NCBI GenBank assembly: GCA_964582265.1 | Contig: CAZOQT010000019.1 | Coordinates: 1-21,382 of the forward strand | DNA length: 21,382 nucleotides | Direction of reading: 5' to 3' | DNA from: JBAZYK01 sp964582265 | Lineage (GTDB): Bacteria; Patescibacteriota; Gracilibacteria; UBA1369 | Shown here: one piece after another, positions 6,817 through 15,241 of the stretch | Layout: every line of letters begins with the position of its first letter | How positions within the stretch are numbered: the first letter of the stretch is position 1 | Translations under genes and position numbers: made by a program | The notes under the pieces: generated by a model | Database searches by the model: none | The model's input: only the letters and a program-made list of their open reading frames with translations | Told to the model about the DNA's origin: nothing

Positions 6817-7428
6817 CTACTTTTGCGTAGTGTAGTTAACCTTTAAAACAGTTTTTTCCAAAGGTCCTTCTTTGACTAAGTTTACACCTTTATCAACCAG
6901 CACCATATCAATTAGGCTGCTTGCTAATACTGAATTTAAAGTTATAGCGTCGGCGTTAAGCACAACTTCAATTGTGTTTATTCCGGCTTCTAAAGTGACC
7001 GGTTTTTCAAAAGTCAAAATGTAGGTTTTATTTTTTACAGCAGCGTCATCAACTGTCGCGTGCGCTGTGATCTGATCATTAATAGTAAGTTTATCAGTAG
7101 AAACATTGCCATTAACAACAATTCCCACATTGCTATAGGCCAAATCATTAAAATCAAAGCGGATTTTAAGCTTGGATAACTGTACGGCTTTATCACTTGT
7201 TACTTTTGCTTTAAGTACGGAATTTAAACCAGCACGCAATTGATTAGATGGAGTCAGTAAAACAGTTTCTGTTTTAGCTAAAGCGGATCCATGCAAATTT
7301 TGATTCAGACCTGTTAAGTTGCCGGTAAGTAGGCTTCCCACACGGCCAGAAACAGTAGCAATAACAAGGGCAAGTACTAGTACGCTTCCTGCGGCCATGC
7401 CAATTTGGGTTTTTGTTATTTTTTTCAT
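6817..7428 (-). CDS. Secreted or N-terminally anchored beta-rich protein, unknown function
   Basis: 203 residues from the ATG at 7426-7428. The frame stays open upstream to 7476, but that stretch covers the promoter boxes at 7455-7483, so the internal ATG is preferred. Residues 1-9 are basic and 10-26 hydrophobic (a membrane anchor or signal peptide without a clear cleavage site). The remainder (about 50-203) alternates hydrophobic and polar residues as in a beta-sandwich, with many Val, Asn and Thr. No Cys and no catalytic motif are visible. The segment from about 60 to 160 recalls cohesin- or Ig-like extracellular folds, but I cannot assign a family. It is divergent from miaB and convergent with the 577-aa gene. 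Confidence 0.65.
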   Translation of the reverse strand: MKKITKTQIGMAAGSVLVLALVIATVSGRVGSLLTGNLTGLNQNLHGSALAKTETVLLTPSNQLRAGLNSVLKAKVTSDKAVQLSKLKIRFDFNDLAYSNVGIVVNGNVSTDKLTINDQITAHATVDDAAVKNKTYILTFEKPVTLEAGINTIEVVLNADAITLNSVLASSLIDMVLVDKGVNLVKEGPLEKTVLKVNYTTQK

Positions 7429-7442
7429 TTGGGTTTTTGTTA
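7403..7442. repeat. 24-bp-offset direct duplication at the start of the minus-strand secreted gene
   Basis: ATTTGGGTTTTTGTTA occurs at 7403-7418 and again at 7427-7442. Read on the minus strand, the duplicated unit contributes Thr-Lys-Thr-Gln both just before and just after the initiator Met-Lys-Lys, so one copy lies in the leader and one in the coding sequence. This looks like a slippage-type tandem duplication. Confidence 0.75.
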
Positions 7443-7456
7443 GAAATTCATATAAT
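7429..7456 (+). promoter_or_regulatory. Possible miaB promoter
   Basis: A consensus TATAAT at 7451-7456 lies 16 bp after a weak TTGGGT (7429-7434). The start would be near 7463, about 50 nt before miaB. It overlaps the -10 box of the opposite-strand promoter by two bases. The -35 match is poor. Confidence 0.4.
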
Positions 7457-7483
7457 GATAGCACAAAAACGGGCAAAGATCAA
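7455..7483 (-). promoter_or_regulatory. Promoter of the minus-strand secreted protein
   Basis: Read on the minus strand: TTGATC (7483-7478), a 17-bp spacer, then TATCAT (7460-7455). Transcription would begin near 7448, about 20 nt before the ATG at 7428. The -10 box overlaps a plus-strand TATAAT. Confidence 0.55.
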
Positions 7484-7513
7484 CGAGCCATAAAGCAAAA
7501 AGCCTCATAATCC

Positions 7514-8917
7514 ATGAAATATTTAATACAAACTTTAGGTTGCGCCATGAACTACTCGGATAGCGAAAGAGTGGCTGCAGTACTAGAAAAACTAGGCTAT
7601 GAAAGGTGTTCAAATCCAGAAGAAACCGACCTTTTTATCTTCAATACCTGTTCCATTCGCCAAAAGGGGGAAGATAGGGTTTACGGCCAATTAAGAAATT
7701 TGGAGCACATTAAGCGCCGAAATCCACGCTTACTGGTAGGAATAACGGGCTGCATGGTCCGCAGCACGAGTAGTCGCAATTCAGAGAAAGAAGTAAAGGA
7801 CGAAATAATTAAAAGAATAGATACAGTTGATTTTGTTTTTCGCATAACCGACACTCAAAAATTACCTGATATTCTTCAGGAAGCAGAGCCACAGTTGGAT
7901 TTTCCCCAGTTGCAAACTCAGGAAGAAGATTTAAAGGCCTACCTTAAGATTAAGCCCAAGTACACTACCAAATTTTCTGCCTTTGTGCCTATTCAAATTG
8001 GCTGTGATAAATATTGCACTTACTGTATTGTGCCTTATGCTCGCGGCCGTGAAGAAAGCCGTCCTATGGCCGAAATTATTGCTGAATGTAAAAATTTAGT
8101 TGAACAAGGTTGCAAAGAAATTACCCTGGTTGGGCAAACCGTTAATTCCTATGGAATCAGTAATCTGGATAAGAAAAATCCAGAATTCGCAAGGATTATT
8201 GAAAGCGGGGAGGAACCTTTTATTAAGCTCCTTACAGAACTGAATAAATTGAAAAAATTAGGCTTAAACAGGCTAAGATTCACCTCGCCACATCCGCATG
8301 ATTTTACGGACGCTTTAATTCAGGCACACACCAATTTAGAAGTTTTGTGCCCACATTTCCATTTGCCGATTCAGGCAGGAAGCGATGCCATGCTCAAAAA
8401 AATGAATCGTAAATACACAGTAGAAGAATACCGCCAAATTATTAAAAAGATCCGAGAAAAATTGCCAAACGCAGCCATAACAACGGATATTATAGTTGGT
8501 TTTTGTTCAGAAACAGCACAGCAGTTTGAAGAATCTTATAATGTTTTCAAAGAAATTCGCTGGGATATGGCCTATATTGCCCGCTACAGCCCACGCCGCG
8601 GTACGGTTTCTTATAAAGCTTTTCCCGACGATGTAAGCAAAGAAGAAAAGGCCCGCCGTTGGCACAAATTAAATAATATTTTAAAAGAATGTTCGCGTGA
8701 GAAGCATAGTGCCCATGTTGGTCAAACCATGGAAGTTTTGGTGGATAGATATATTGAAGAAACCGGCGAATGTGAGGGTAAAAGCCGCGAAAATAAAGTA
8801 GTGCAATTTGAAGGCAGCCCCGATTTAGTTGGTGCGATTGTCGATGTTAAAGCCACAAAAGCACTAGACTGGCTTTTAAAAGGAGAATCCTTGGGGCGCA
8901 AAACTAGTTTGCTTTAA
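7514..8917 (+). CDS. miaB: tRNA-2-methylthio-N6-dimethylallyladenosine synthase (MiaB family)
   Basis: A 467-residue radical-SAM methylthiotransferase. The N-terminal UPF0004 domain carries three cluster cysteines: Cys10 (TLGCAMNYSDSER), Cys46 (NTCSIRQKG) and Cys80 (TGCM). The radical-SAM CxxxCxxC motif is CDKYCTYC (Cys164, Cys168, Cys171). A C-terminal TRAM-like domain (about 400-467) has the GKSRENKVVQF signature. The enzyme adds a methylthio group to C2 of i6A37 in tRNAs that read UNN codons. The Cys-Ser-Ile-Arg context and the TRAM motif favour MiaB over MtaB or RimO. I see no MiaA in the window to supply i6A. The start is ATG with no Shine-Dalgarno, and it converges on alaS with an 18-bp gap. 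Confidence 0.92.
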   Translation: MKYLIQTLGCAMNYSDSERVAAVLEKLGYERCSNPEETDLFIFNTCSIRQKGEDRVYGQLRNLEHIKRRNPRLLVGITGCMVRSTSSRNSEKEVKDEIIKRIDTVDFVFRITDTQKLPDILQEAEPQLDFPQLQTQEEDLKAYLKIKPKYTTKFSAFVPIQIGCDKYCTYCIVPYARGREESRPMAEIIAECKNLVEQGCKEITLVGQTVNSYGISNLDKKNPEFARIIESGEEPFIKLLTELNKLKKLGLNRLRFTSPHPHDFTDALIQAHTNLEVLCPHFHLPIQAGSDAMLKKMNRKYTVEEYRQIIKKIREKLPNAAITTDIIVGFCSETAQQFEESYNVFKEIRWDMAYIARYSPRRGTVSYKAFPDDVSKEEKARRWHKLNNILKECSREKHSAHVGQTMEVLVDRYIEETGECEGKSRENKVVQFEGSPDLVGAIVDVKATKALDWLLKGESLGRKTSLL

Positions 8918-8935
8918 CAGCCTAATCATTAAGCC

Positions 8936-10870
8936 TTAATCTTTAACGCCAGCACCTACTACTCCAGCTTTAATGCGTCTGATTCCAGCAGAGCAAGCTT
9001 CTTCTTTTAAAATCTTGAAGCGTTTTAGCTGACCAGTATGTTCAACATGAGGCCCTCCGCAAATTTCATAACTGAAATCACCCATTTTATAAGCCTTAAC
9101 CTTTTCCTCATATTTGTGCTCAAAAAGACCGATTGCGCCTTTTTCTTTGGCTTCTCCTACAGTGATTATTTCAAAGCTGACCGGCAGGTCTCGTTGAATT
9201 TGTTCATTCACAATATCTTCAACTTTTTTAACCTGTTCTGGGGTCATTTTTTGGCCATAATTAAAGTCAAAACGAAGCCTTTCTTTTGTTATGTTTGAGC
9301 CTTTTTGATTTACTTCATCGCCAAGGACAAGTTTTAATGCCTTATGTAAAAGGTGGGTAGCTGTATGCAGCATAGTGCATTCAAAACTGTTATCGGCTAG
9401 TCCTCCGGAAAATTTCTGTTCACTGCCCACGCGTGATTTGTCCTGATGCGCCTTTTGCGCTTCATCAAATTTCTTCCTGAATTCTTTGTGGTCAATCTGA
9501 AAGCCATTTTTTGTTAGCTCTTCTTCGATCATCTCGATTGGGAAACCAAAAGTTTCAAAAACATAAAATGCTTTATCGCCATGTGTAACTGCAATTTCTT
9601 TATGACATTCATTTGGATCATCCATTTTCCAGATTTTGCGCATTTCACGCAGGCCTTGTTCCAAAGTTTTTTGAAATTTAATTTCCTCTTTGTTTAATTC
9701 ATCAATAATTCTAGCTTCATTATGCTTAAGTTCAGGATAAAATTCACCATAAATATCCACAAAAATTTTACCAATCTCCGCTGTAAAATCAGTATGAATA
9801 CCCATTTTTTTACCATGGCGAATCGCGCGGCGAATCAAACGTCTTAAAATATATCCCTGGTCTTTATTTGAAGGTACAACACCCATTGCGTCTCCCAAAA
9901 TAAAAGTAGATGCGCGTAAATGATCGGCAATGATTCTTTCAGAAATAACCTGTTCTTCATCAGTTACATTTTTTTCGCCAATTGCGAGTTGATTTATTTT
10001 TTCTTTAACCGGAGCAAAAAGCTCAGTTTCATAGTGAGATGGTTTGCCCTGCATAATGGCAGTAACGCGCTCAAGCCCCATGCCAGTGTCTACATTTTGC
10101 TGTTTTAAAATTTCAAACGTGCCATCAGCTTTTTTATTGTACTGCATAAATACATCATTCCAGATTTCAACATAACGACCACATTCGCAGTTAGCATGAC
10201 ATCTTCCGCTGCCATCTTTTAATGGTGTTTTATTGATTAAATTTTCCGATGCGCCTGGCTTATGTTCATCCCATTTTAAGTTTGGGCAAGTATCAAAAAA
10301 CATTTCTGTATCTGGACCGCATGGACCAGTTTGACCAGCTGGGCCCCACCAGTTTTTCTTTTTTTCGTAAAAGAAAATTAATTGGTGATCATCTTTGGTC
10401 GCACCTTCATAGCTTTTAAATCCCAAGCTTTTCCATACGTCAGCGGCTTCATCATCACGTGGGGCATCTTTATCACCTTCAAAGCATGTAACCATAAGTC
10501 TTTTTGGGTCCAGCCCCAGGCCGCCTTTTTCCAGCGGCAAAGTAAGTAATTCATAACTCCAATTGATTGCTTCTTTTTTAAAATAATCACCAAGTGACCA
10601 GTTGCCAAGCATCTCAAAAAATGTGCAATGCGTTGCGTCTCCAACTTCATCTATGTCATCTGTACGAATACATTTTTGCACGTCAACCAGACGTTTTCCT
10701 GCAGGATGAGTTTCGCCCATCAAATAAGGCACAAGTGGATGCATTCCTGCTGTAGTAAATAAAACAGTAGGGTCATTTTCTGGAATAACGGATGAACTTT
10801 TGATTTCTGCGTGTCCATGTTTTTGCACAAAGAAATCAATGAATCTTCTACGGAGTTCTTTTGCTTGCAT
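8936..10870 (-). CDS. alaS: Alanyl-tRNA synthetase, short form without the C-terminal domain
   Basis: 644 residues from the ATG at 10868-10870. The upstream frame to 10930 is rejected because it crosses the promoter. It charges tRNA-Ala. Landmarks: the N-terminal class II catalytic core (about 1-240), with FTTAGMHP (38-45) and FFEMLGNWS (84-92). CGPDTEMFFDTC (184-195) and a Cys-rich CHANCECG (224-231) that may bind metal come next, then DTGMGLERV (261-269). The editing domain has His502 and His506 (HTATH) and Cys604-x3-His608 (CGGPH), the zinc set that clears mischarged Ser and Gly. The protein ends about 35 residues later, so the C-Ala/oligomerisation region of full-length enzymes (about 875 residues in E. 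coli) is absent. It has its own promoter and converges on miaB. Confidence 0.95.
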   Translation of the reverse strand: MQAKELRRRFIDFFVQKHGHAEIKSSSVIPENDPTVLFTTAGMHPLVPYLMGETHPAGKRLVDVQKCIRTDDIDEVGDATHCTFFEMLGNWSLGDYFKKEAINWSYELLTLPLEKGGLGLDPKRLMVTCFEGDKDAPRDDEAADVWKSLGFKSYEGATKDDHQLIFFYEKKKNWWGPAGQTGPCGPDTEMFFDTCPNLKWDEHKPGASENLINKTPLKDGSGRCHANCECGRYVEIWNDVFMQYNKKADGTFEILKQQNVDTGMGLERVTAIMQGKPSHYETELFAPVKEKINQLAIGEKNVTDEEQVISERIIADHLRASTFILGDAMGVVPSNKDQGYILRRLIRRAIRHGKKMGIHTDFTAEIGKIFVDIYGEFYPELKHNEARIIDELNKEEIKFQKTLEQGLREMRKIWKMDDPNECHKEIAVTHGDKAFYVFETFGFPIEMIEEELTKNGFQIDHKEFRKKFDEAQKAHQDKSRVGSEQKFSGGLADNSFECTMLHTATHLLHKALKLVLGDEVNQKGSNITKERLRFDFNYGQKMTPEQVKKVEDIVNEQIQRDLPVSFEIITVGEAKEKGAIGLFEHKYEEKVKAYKMGDFSYEICGGPHVEHTGQLKRFKILKEEACSAGIRRIKAGVVGAGVKD

Positions 10871-10898
10871 ATAAGAAAAATAAGGGTTTCGGCCTTGA

Positions 10899-10926
10899 AT
10901 TATAGCAGATTTACTTTTGTAGCCAA
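10899..10926 (-). promoter_or_regulatory. alaS promoter
   Basis: Read on the minus strand: TTGGCT (10926-10921), a 16-bp spacer and a consensus TATAAT (10904-10899). The start is predicted near 10892, giving a leader of about 21 nt before ATG 10870. This supports the internal start codon. Confidence 0.65.
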
Positions 10927-10994
10927 GCAAAAATGCGCCAAACTTTAGCTCGAAAATTCTCCCCAGATTTCAATCTTAAAGCAACTGATTTTCG

Positions 10995-11023
10995 TTGATG
11001 TTTAACAATAATTCTGAGATACT
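10995..11023 (+). promoter_or_regulatory. Promoter of the DUF3352-DUF4012 operon
   Basis: TTGATG (10995-11000), a 17-bp spacer and GATACT (11018-11023; four of six matches). The start would be near 11030, about 30 nt before ATG 11061, which argues against a longer N-terminus beginning at 10995. The leader has no Shine-Dalgarno. Confidence 0.45.
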
Positions 11024-11060
11024 AATCTGGATTTATTTTCTGACTAACCAACTAATTTTT

Positions 11061-12992
11061 ATGGGGAAAAAAAGCAAAAAAAAGACCGTTGCCTCAACCA
11101 AAAAAAACGAAGGCCAGGAGGAGCAGAAATTGCCCAAAAACGGCAAATTAAAAAAACTTATTAAGAAAATAAAAACCAAAAAAGGTGAAATTTTAAAGTC
11201 CAACAATAAAGAGAAAATAGCTGAGCCTGCAAAAAAAACGCCGGAAGAAAGCCAAAAGGGGGAGTCTTTAAATGTTTCTGCAGAACCAAAAGATCAAAAA
11301 CTTGTTACAGTTGATCGACATAAACTAAAGGCAGCAGCTTTGTTGATCGTAGCAGCATGTGCTGTAGTTTTTATTGGAGTTTTATTGTTTCAAAAAATAT
11401 TTAGACCGGAGTATTTGGCCGAAATTTTGCCAGCAGATACAACAGTTGGTTTTGTAGAAATTAACATTGACCCAAACTCCAGACAAGTGCAGCAATTTTA
11501 CAAAACCATGGAAAATTATCCGGTTTATCAAAAAGCTCAATTGATCGGTTTGTTAAATGTTATTCTTCCAGCTCCTTACGAGCAGGAAATTGCTCCATGG
11601 GTTGGTAGAAAATTTGGTTTAGCATTGATCAAATCAATCAACCCAGATGGAAAATTAAATCCAATTTTATTGATTGAAGCAAAAGATTCAAAAGCTGCAA
11701 TAGCTTTTTTTAAGTCAAAAATGGTTGCAAAAACCGGAGATGAATTGCTGCAAGAAAACGTAAATGGTTATAACGTTTATCATTATAAAAATGGGCAAGA
11801 TTTAAGTTTTACTTTTTTTAATCGTTACCTGGTTGTTGCTACAAGTTATCAGTTCTTAAAGGATTTTGTATTAGAAAAAAGTAAATCAAATTTAGCTCTT
11901 TCAAGCGAGGTTAATTTCCGTAAAGTCGCAAATAATTTGCCGGTTTCAGGGCTTGCCTTTGGATATGTTAATGTTCCAAAACTTTTTGAGGTTTTAATTA
12001 AAAATCCAGTTTTCATAAGCAGAAAAAATCAGGAATTTATTATGCTGCAGCCATTTTTAAAGATTTTTTCGGCTGAGGGGATCAGTGTTTTTGCAGAAAA
12101 TAAGGAATTTCATGTGCAGGTATTTAGCGCAATTAACAAAGCGGAACTAAATGGTAATGCTTATCTTACATACAGCGATCGCTATGACGGTAAACTCTTA
12201 CAATTGGCAAACGAAAATCCAATTTTGATGGTAGGCGGTCACGATCTTCATAAAGAGCTTGGGCGCATGGAGGATCTTTTTAAGGTCGGCACAAAAGCAA
12301 ATTCAGTGATTATTGATGGAGCTTTGGAATATCAAAAAGAAAAATATTTTGGTAAAGACATTTCTTTAGAAGAGGATATTTATCCTTTGTTAAAGAGTGA
12401 GTATCTTTTAACTGTAAATAAGAATTTTGAAGAACCAGAATATAATTTATTTCTTGAATTGAATGATAAAAACACAGATCTTCTTCGTGTTGAGAAAATC
12501 GTAAACGCGTTTGTGAAAATGAGTGCGGTATTTGAGCCAAAAATTCAAGACGTAACTTTGCCAGATGGCACAAAAGGCCAAGAAATAATTGCTAGTCCAG
12601 AGCAAATAACCAGATCAGATAGTGTTTATAATGGCTTAAACATAAGCACAATTGCCATCGGCAATAAGGGTTTTGCCATCCATTACACGGCAATTAATAA
12701 TGATTTGGCCGCATCTACCAATCTGGATTCTTTAAAACAAGCAATTGATCGCAGTCAGGGACAAAACAAAAGTAATTTAAAAAATAGTGAATTGTATAAA
12801 AACAGCATTAAGTCAATTTCCCGTTCGGCTGATCAAGTTAGTCATTTAAACCTGGCTGCCGTTTTTGCAGCTTTTGACTGGAATAACAATCAAATGTTTA
12901 ATTCATACTTGGCACCTTTTGGCACAATTAGCGCTGCCAAAAATTTCTTTGACGATGGAATTGCCGATCTTTATTTGGTGAAGATCTTATAA
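11061..12992 (+). CDS. DUF3352-like single-pass membrane protein with a lysine-rich cytoplasmic tail
   Basis: 643 residues from ATG 11061. Residues 1-89 are extremely Lys-rich and polar. Residues 90-111 form one clear membrane span (LLIVAACAVVFIGVLLF, 94-110). A large outer domain follows, opening with ILPADTTVGFVEIN (122-135), the Leu-Pro-Ala-Asp-Thr start typical of DUF3352 proteins. The outer part alternates beta strands and amphipathic helices up to the end and shows no catalytic triad or metal motif. The expected topology is N-in, C-out. The role is unknown, though an envelope function is likely from topology and neighbour. It stands 8 bp before the DUF4012 gene, so the two are almost certainly co-transcribed. 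The DUF3352 assignment rests on the opening motif and overall layout. Confidence 0.75.
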   Translation: MGKKSKKKTVASTKKNEGQEEQKLPKNGKLKKLIKKIKTKKGEILKSNNKEKIAEPAKKTPEESQKGESLNVSAEPKDQKLVTVDRHKLKAAALLIVAACAVVFIGVLLFQKIFRPEYLAEILPADTTVGFVEINIDPNSRQVQQFYKTMENYPVYQKAQLIGLLNVILPAPYEQEIAPWVGRKFGLALIKSINPDGKLNPILLIEAKDSKAAIAFFKSKMVAKTGDELLQENVNGYNVYHYKNGQDLSFTFFNRYLVVATSYQFLKDFVLEKSKSNLALSSEVNFRKVANNLPVSGLAFGYVNVPKLFEVLIKNPVFISRKNQEFIMLQPFLKIFSAEGISVFAENKEFHVQVFSAINKAELNGNAYLTYSDRYDGKLLQLANENPILMVGGHDLHKELGRMEDLFKVGTKANSVIIDGALEYQKEKYFGKDISLEEDIYPLLKSEYLLTVNKNFEEPEYNLFLELNDKNTDLLRVEKIVNAFVKMSAVFEPKIQDVTLPDGTKGQEIIASPEQITRSDSVYNGLNISTIAIGNKGFAIHYTAINNDLAASTNLDSLKQAIDRSQGQNKSNLKNSELYKNSIKSISRSADQVSHLNLAAVFAAFDWNNNQMFNSYLAPFGTISAAKNFFDDGIADLYLVKIL

Positions 12993-13000
12993 AGGTAAAT

Positions 13001-15211
13001 ATGAAAAATAAAATATTGCGAGATATTGAAGTAAGCGGTTCTTTATTAATCACTCTTAAAGACCAGAAACTTCATGTGCCTAAAGTTAAAAATAATTTGC
13101 TGGATATTTCGCATACGGATGATACTAAAAAGGTTTTTACCAAAGGCAATAATGAGGTAATTCAGGATTTAAAAAATCCGGTTAATCAAAATGAAAAAAA
13201 TTCCAGTCAGACATATTTTTTTAAGCGCGAACAAAAAAATCCCCGTTACGATAAAATTTCCGAGCTTACAAGATTGGTAGCCTGTGGAATTTTGATTTTG
13301 TTTATTTTGAACGGCATAAATATCTATCAGCGAGGAGTGGTAATAAAAAATAACATAATCGCTTCCGCAGCGGAGGGGCTGCAGAAGATTCAAAATGCTG
13401 GCGCAGAGGCTAAAAATACTAACTTCTCTGCGGCAGGGGATAACTTTGATCAGGCTGCAAATAACTTCAATTCTGCTTTAGAATCAATTAATTTTTTGAC
13501 CTCTAATCAAAGTCTTTTCTTTGCTCAGGAAAAAACTGTTCAAAGTGTAGAGGGCATTTTGCAGGCAGGAAAATATGTTTCACAGGCAGGTATTGATTTT
13601 AGCAAAGGCATTGAAAATATTCGCAATTTACCGGAGTTGATTCTTAAAGAAAATCAAGAAGCAAGCGCGCAAATTAATGCGCAAAATGGCATTCAGCCAA
13701 AAATTTTATTAACAACTAAATTGCGCGAAGATTTGAATTTTTTGGATAAAGCGAGTGCCGAACTAGAGATAGCGAACGATAATTTAGCATTGGTGGATCC
13801 TAAAATTTTACCTTCTCAATATCGATCTAAATTTGAAGATGGAAAAAGTAAAGTTGCAGCACTGCTTAAGATAGTCCAATCAATGCAGTCTAGAATTCCA
13901 GCTTTTTTAAAATTATTGGGAGATAGGTATCCACATAGATATTTGATTTTACTGCAAAACGATACAGAAGCGCGTCCAACGGGAGGCTTTATTGGTAGCT
14001 ATTTGATCGTCGATTTTAATGATGGGTATCTAACCAAAATGGATTTTCATGATGTATATGAATCAGATGGTCAGCTTCAAGAAGAAATTCCCGCGCCGGA
14101 AGATATCGCTAAAATTACAAAAAATTGGCGGTTGCGCGATTCCAATTATTCTCCGGACTTTGCAATTTCCGCAGCAAAAGCAGCCTGGTTTTTGCAGAAA
14201 GAAAAGGGGCCAAGCGTCGATTCAGTAATTGCTGTAAATCAACATTTTTTGGCAGATTTATTTGATATTACGGGGCCAATTAATTTAGAAGGTTTAAATT
14301 CAGCTTTAAATAAAGAAAATTATCAGACCATTTTGTCATACATCATCGAATCAAAATTGAGTGGAGCTCAGGATCCTAAAAAAATTCTGCGCGAATTTAT
14401 ACCGGCTTTTAAAGATAAACTTTTTCAAAAAGAATCTTTCCAAAAGACGCTTGCTGCCTTTATAAAAGGGCTCAAAGAGAAAAGCATTATGCTCTATTCC
14501 AAAGATAGTGAAATTCAGAATTTGTTTGATTCGCTTTATGTAAGTGGTCGTGTTACCAGAACACAACCACAGGATGATTATTTAAATGTAATAACAACAG
14601 CCGTGGGCGGAAATAAAAGCGATTTATATATTAAACAGGATTTAATTCACAATACTTTAATTAATGCCGACGGGCAGGTTATAGATGAACTTACCATAAA
14701 AAGGACTCATACCTGGGACAGGGGAGCTCTTTTAAAATTGCAACAAACACTTAAAACCTTTGGGTATAATGAACTTTCATCGACCGTAAAATTTATTTTA
14801 GGAGCCGGAAAAAATAAATCCATGGTCAAAGTTTATGTGCCACAAGGTAGTAAATTAATTTCTGTTGATGGCTTGGCTCAAAATAAAGTATTAATAAGGG
14901 AAGATCAGGAAATAGCAAAAACTTATTTTATGTTTGAAATGGAAACAGAGCCAGGTAGTACCAACACTATAAATATCAGCTATCAATTACCTGTAAATAT
15001 CAACTTGGCGACAGCTGATACGTATCGTTTTTTTGTACAAAATCAATCAGGAATTGTTGTCAGTAATTTAGATAAAAGAATTATCTTAAAGCCAGGTATT
15101 AACATTTATAAACGTTATCCCGAAAATCTACCTAAAGACGATAATCAAAATGTTGAGTTTAAAACCGCCCTGGATAAAGATTATTATTTAGCTGTTTTAA
15201 TTGGAAGGTAG
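13001..15211 (+). CDS. DUF4012 domain membrane protein
   Basis: 736 residues. A polar N-terminal tail (1-90) is followed by one membrane span (about 91-108, LVACGILILFILNGINIY). A helical, coiled-coil-like region follows (about 115-300). The DUF4012 core opens with RYLILLQND (313-321) and its hallmark RPTGGFIGSY (325-334), followed by LRDSNYSPDF (378-387), the family's Arg-Asp-x-Asn-x-Ser-Pro-Asp-Phe motif. A C-terminal beta-rich part (about 540-736) resembles an extracellular domain. DUF4012 proteins are common in Patescibacteria and Actinobacteria, often near surface-glycan genes; their biochemical role is not established. AAAGGT sits 4 nt before the ATG, the only Shine-Dalgarno-like sequence I find in the window. 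Second gene of the operon with the DUF3352-like protein, converging on mutL. Confidence 0.88.
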   Translation: MKNKILRDIEVSGSLLITLKDQKLHVPKVKNNLLDISHTDDTKKVFTKGNNEVIQDLKNPVNQNEKNSSQTYFFKREQKNPRYDKISELTRLVACGILILFILNGINIYQRGVVIKNNIIASAAEGLQKIQNAGAEAKNTNFSAAGDNFDQAANNFNSALESINFLTSNQSLFFAQEKTVQSVEGILQAGKYVSQAGIDFSKGIENIRNLPELILKENQEASAQINAQNGIQPKILLTTKLREDLNFLDKASAELEIANDNLALVDPKILPSQYRSKFEDGKSKVAALLKIVQSMQSRIPAFLKLLGDRYPHRYLILLQNDTEARPTGGFIGSYLIVDFNDGYLTKMDFHDVYESDGQLQEEIPAPEDIAKITKNWRLRDSNYSPDFAISAAKAAWFLQKEKGPSVDSVIAVNQHFLADLFDITGPINLEGLNSALNKENYQTILSYIIESKLSGAQDPKKILREFIPAFKDKLFQKESFQKTLAAFIKGLKEKSIMLYSKDSEIQNLFDSLYVSGRVTRTQPQDDYLNVITTAVGGNKSDLYIKQDLIHNTLINADGQVIDELTIKRTHTWDRGALLKLQQTLKTFGYNELSSTVKFILGAGKNKSMVKVYVPQGSKLISVDGLAQNKVLIREDQEIAKTYFMFEMETEPGSTNTINISYQLPVNINLATADTYRFFVQNQSGIVVSNLDKRIILKPGINIYKRYPENLPKDDNQNVEFKTALDKDYYLAVLIGR

Positions 15212-15241
15212 CTACTTTTTTGTGAATTATTTATTTTGCTA

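Noticed and set aside
6816..6836. ACTAC/GTAGT short inverted repeat between the 577-aa gene and its convergent neighbour
   Set aside because: Five pairs and no T tract after the stem; likely chance in AT-rich DNA.
7429..7476. N-terminal extension of the minus-strand secreted protein to 219 residues
   Set aside because: The extra codons overlap the promoter boxes of the gene and come before the predicted transcription start.
10871..10930. N-terminal extension of AlaRS by 20 residues
   Set aside because: It crosses a good promoter (TATAAT at 10904-10899), and the protein family starts near the internal Met-Gln-Ala-Lys.
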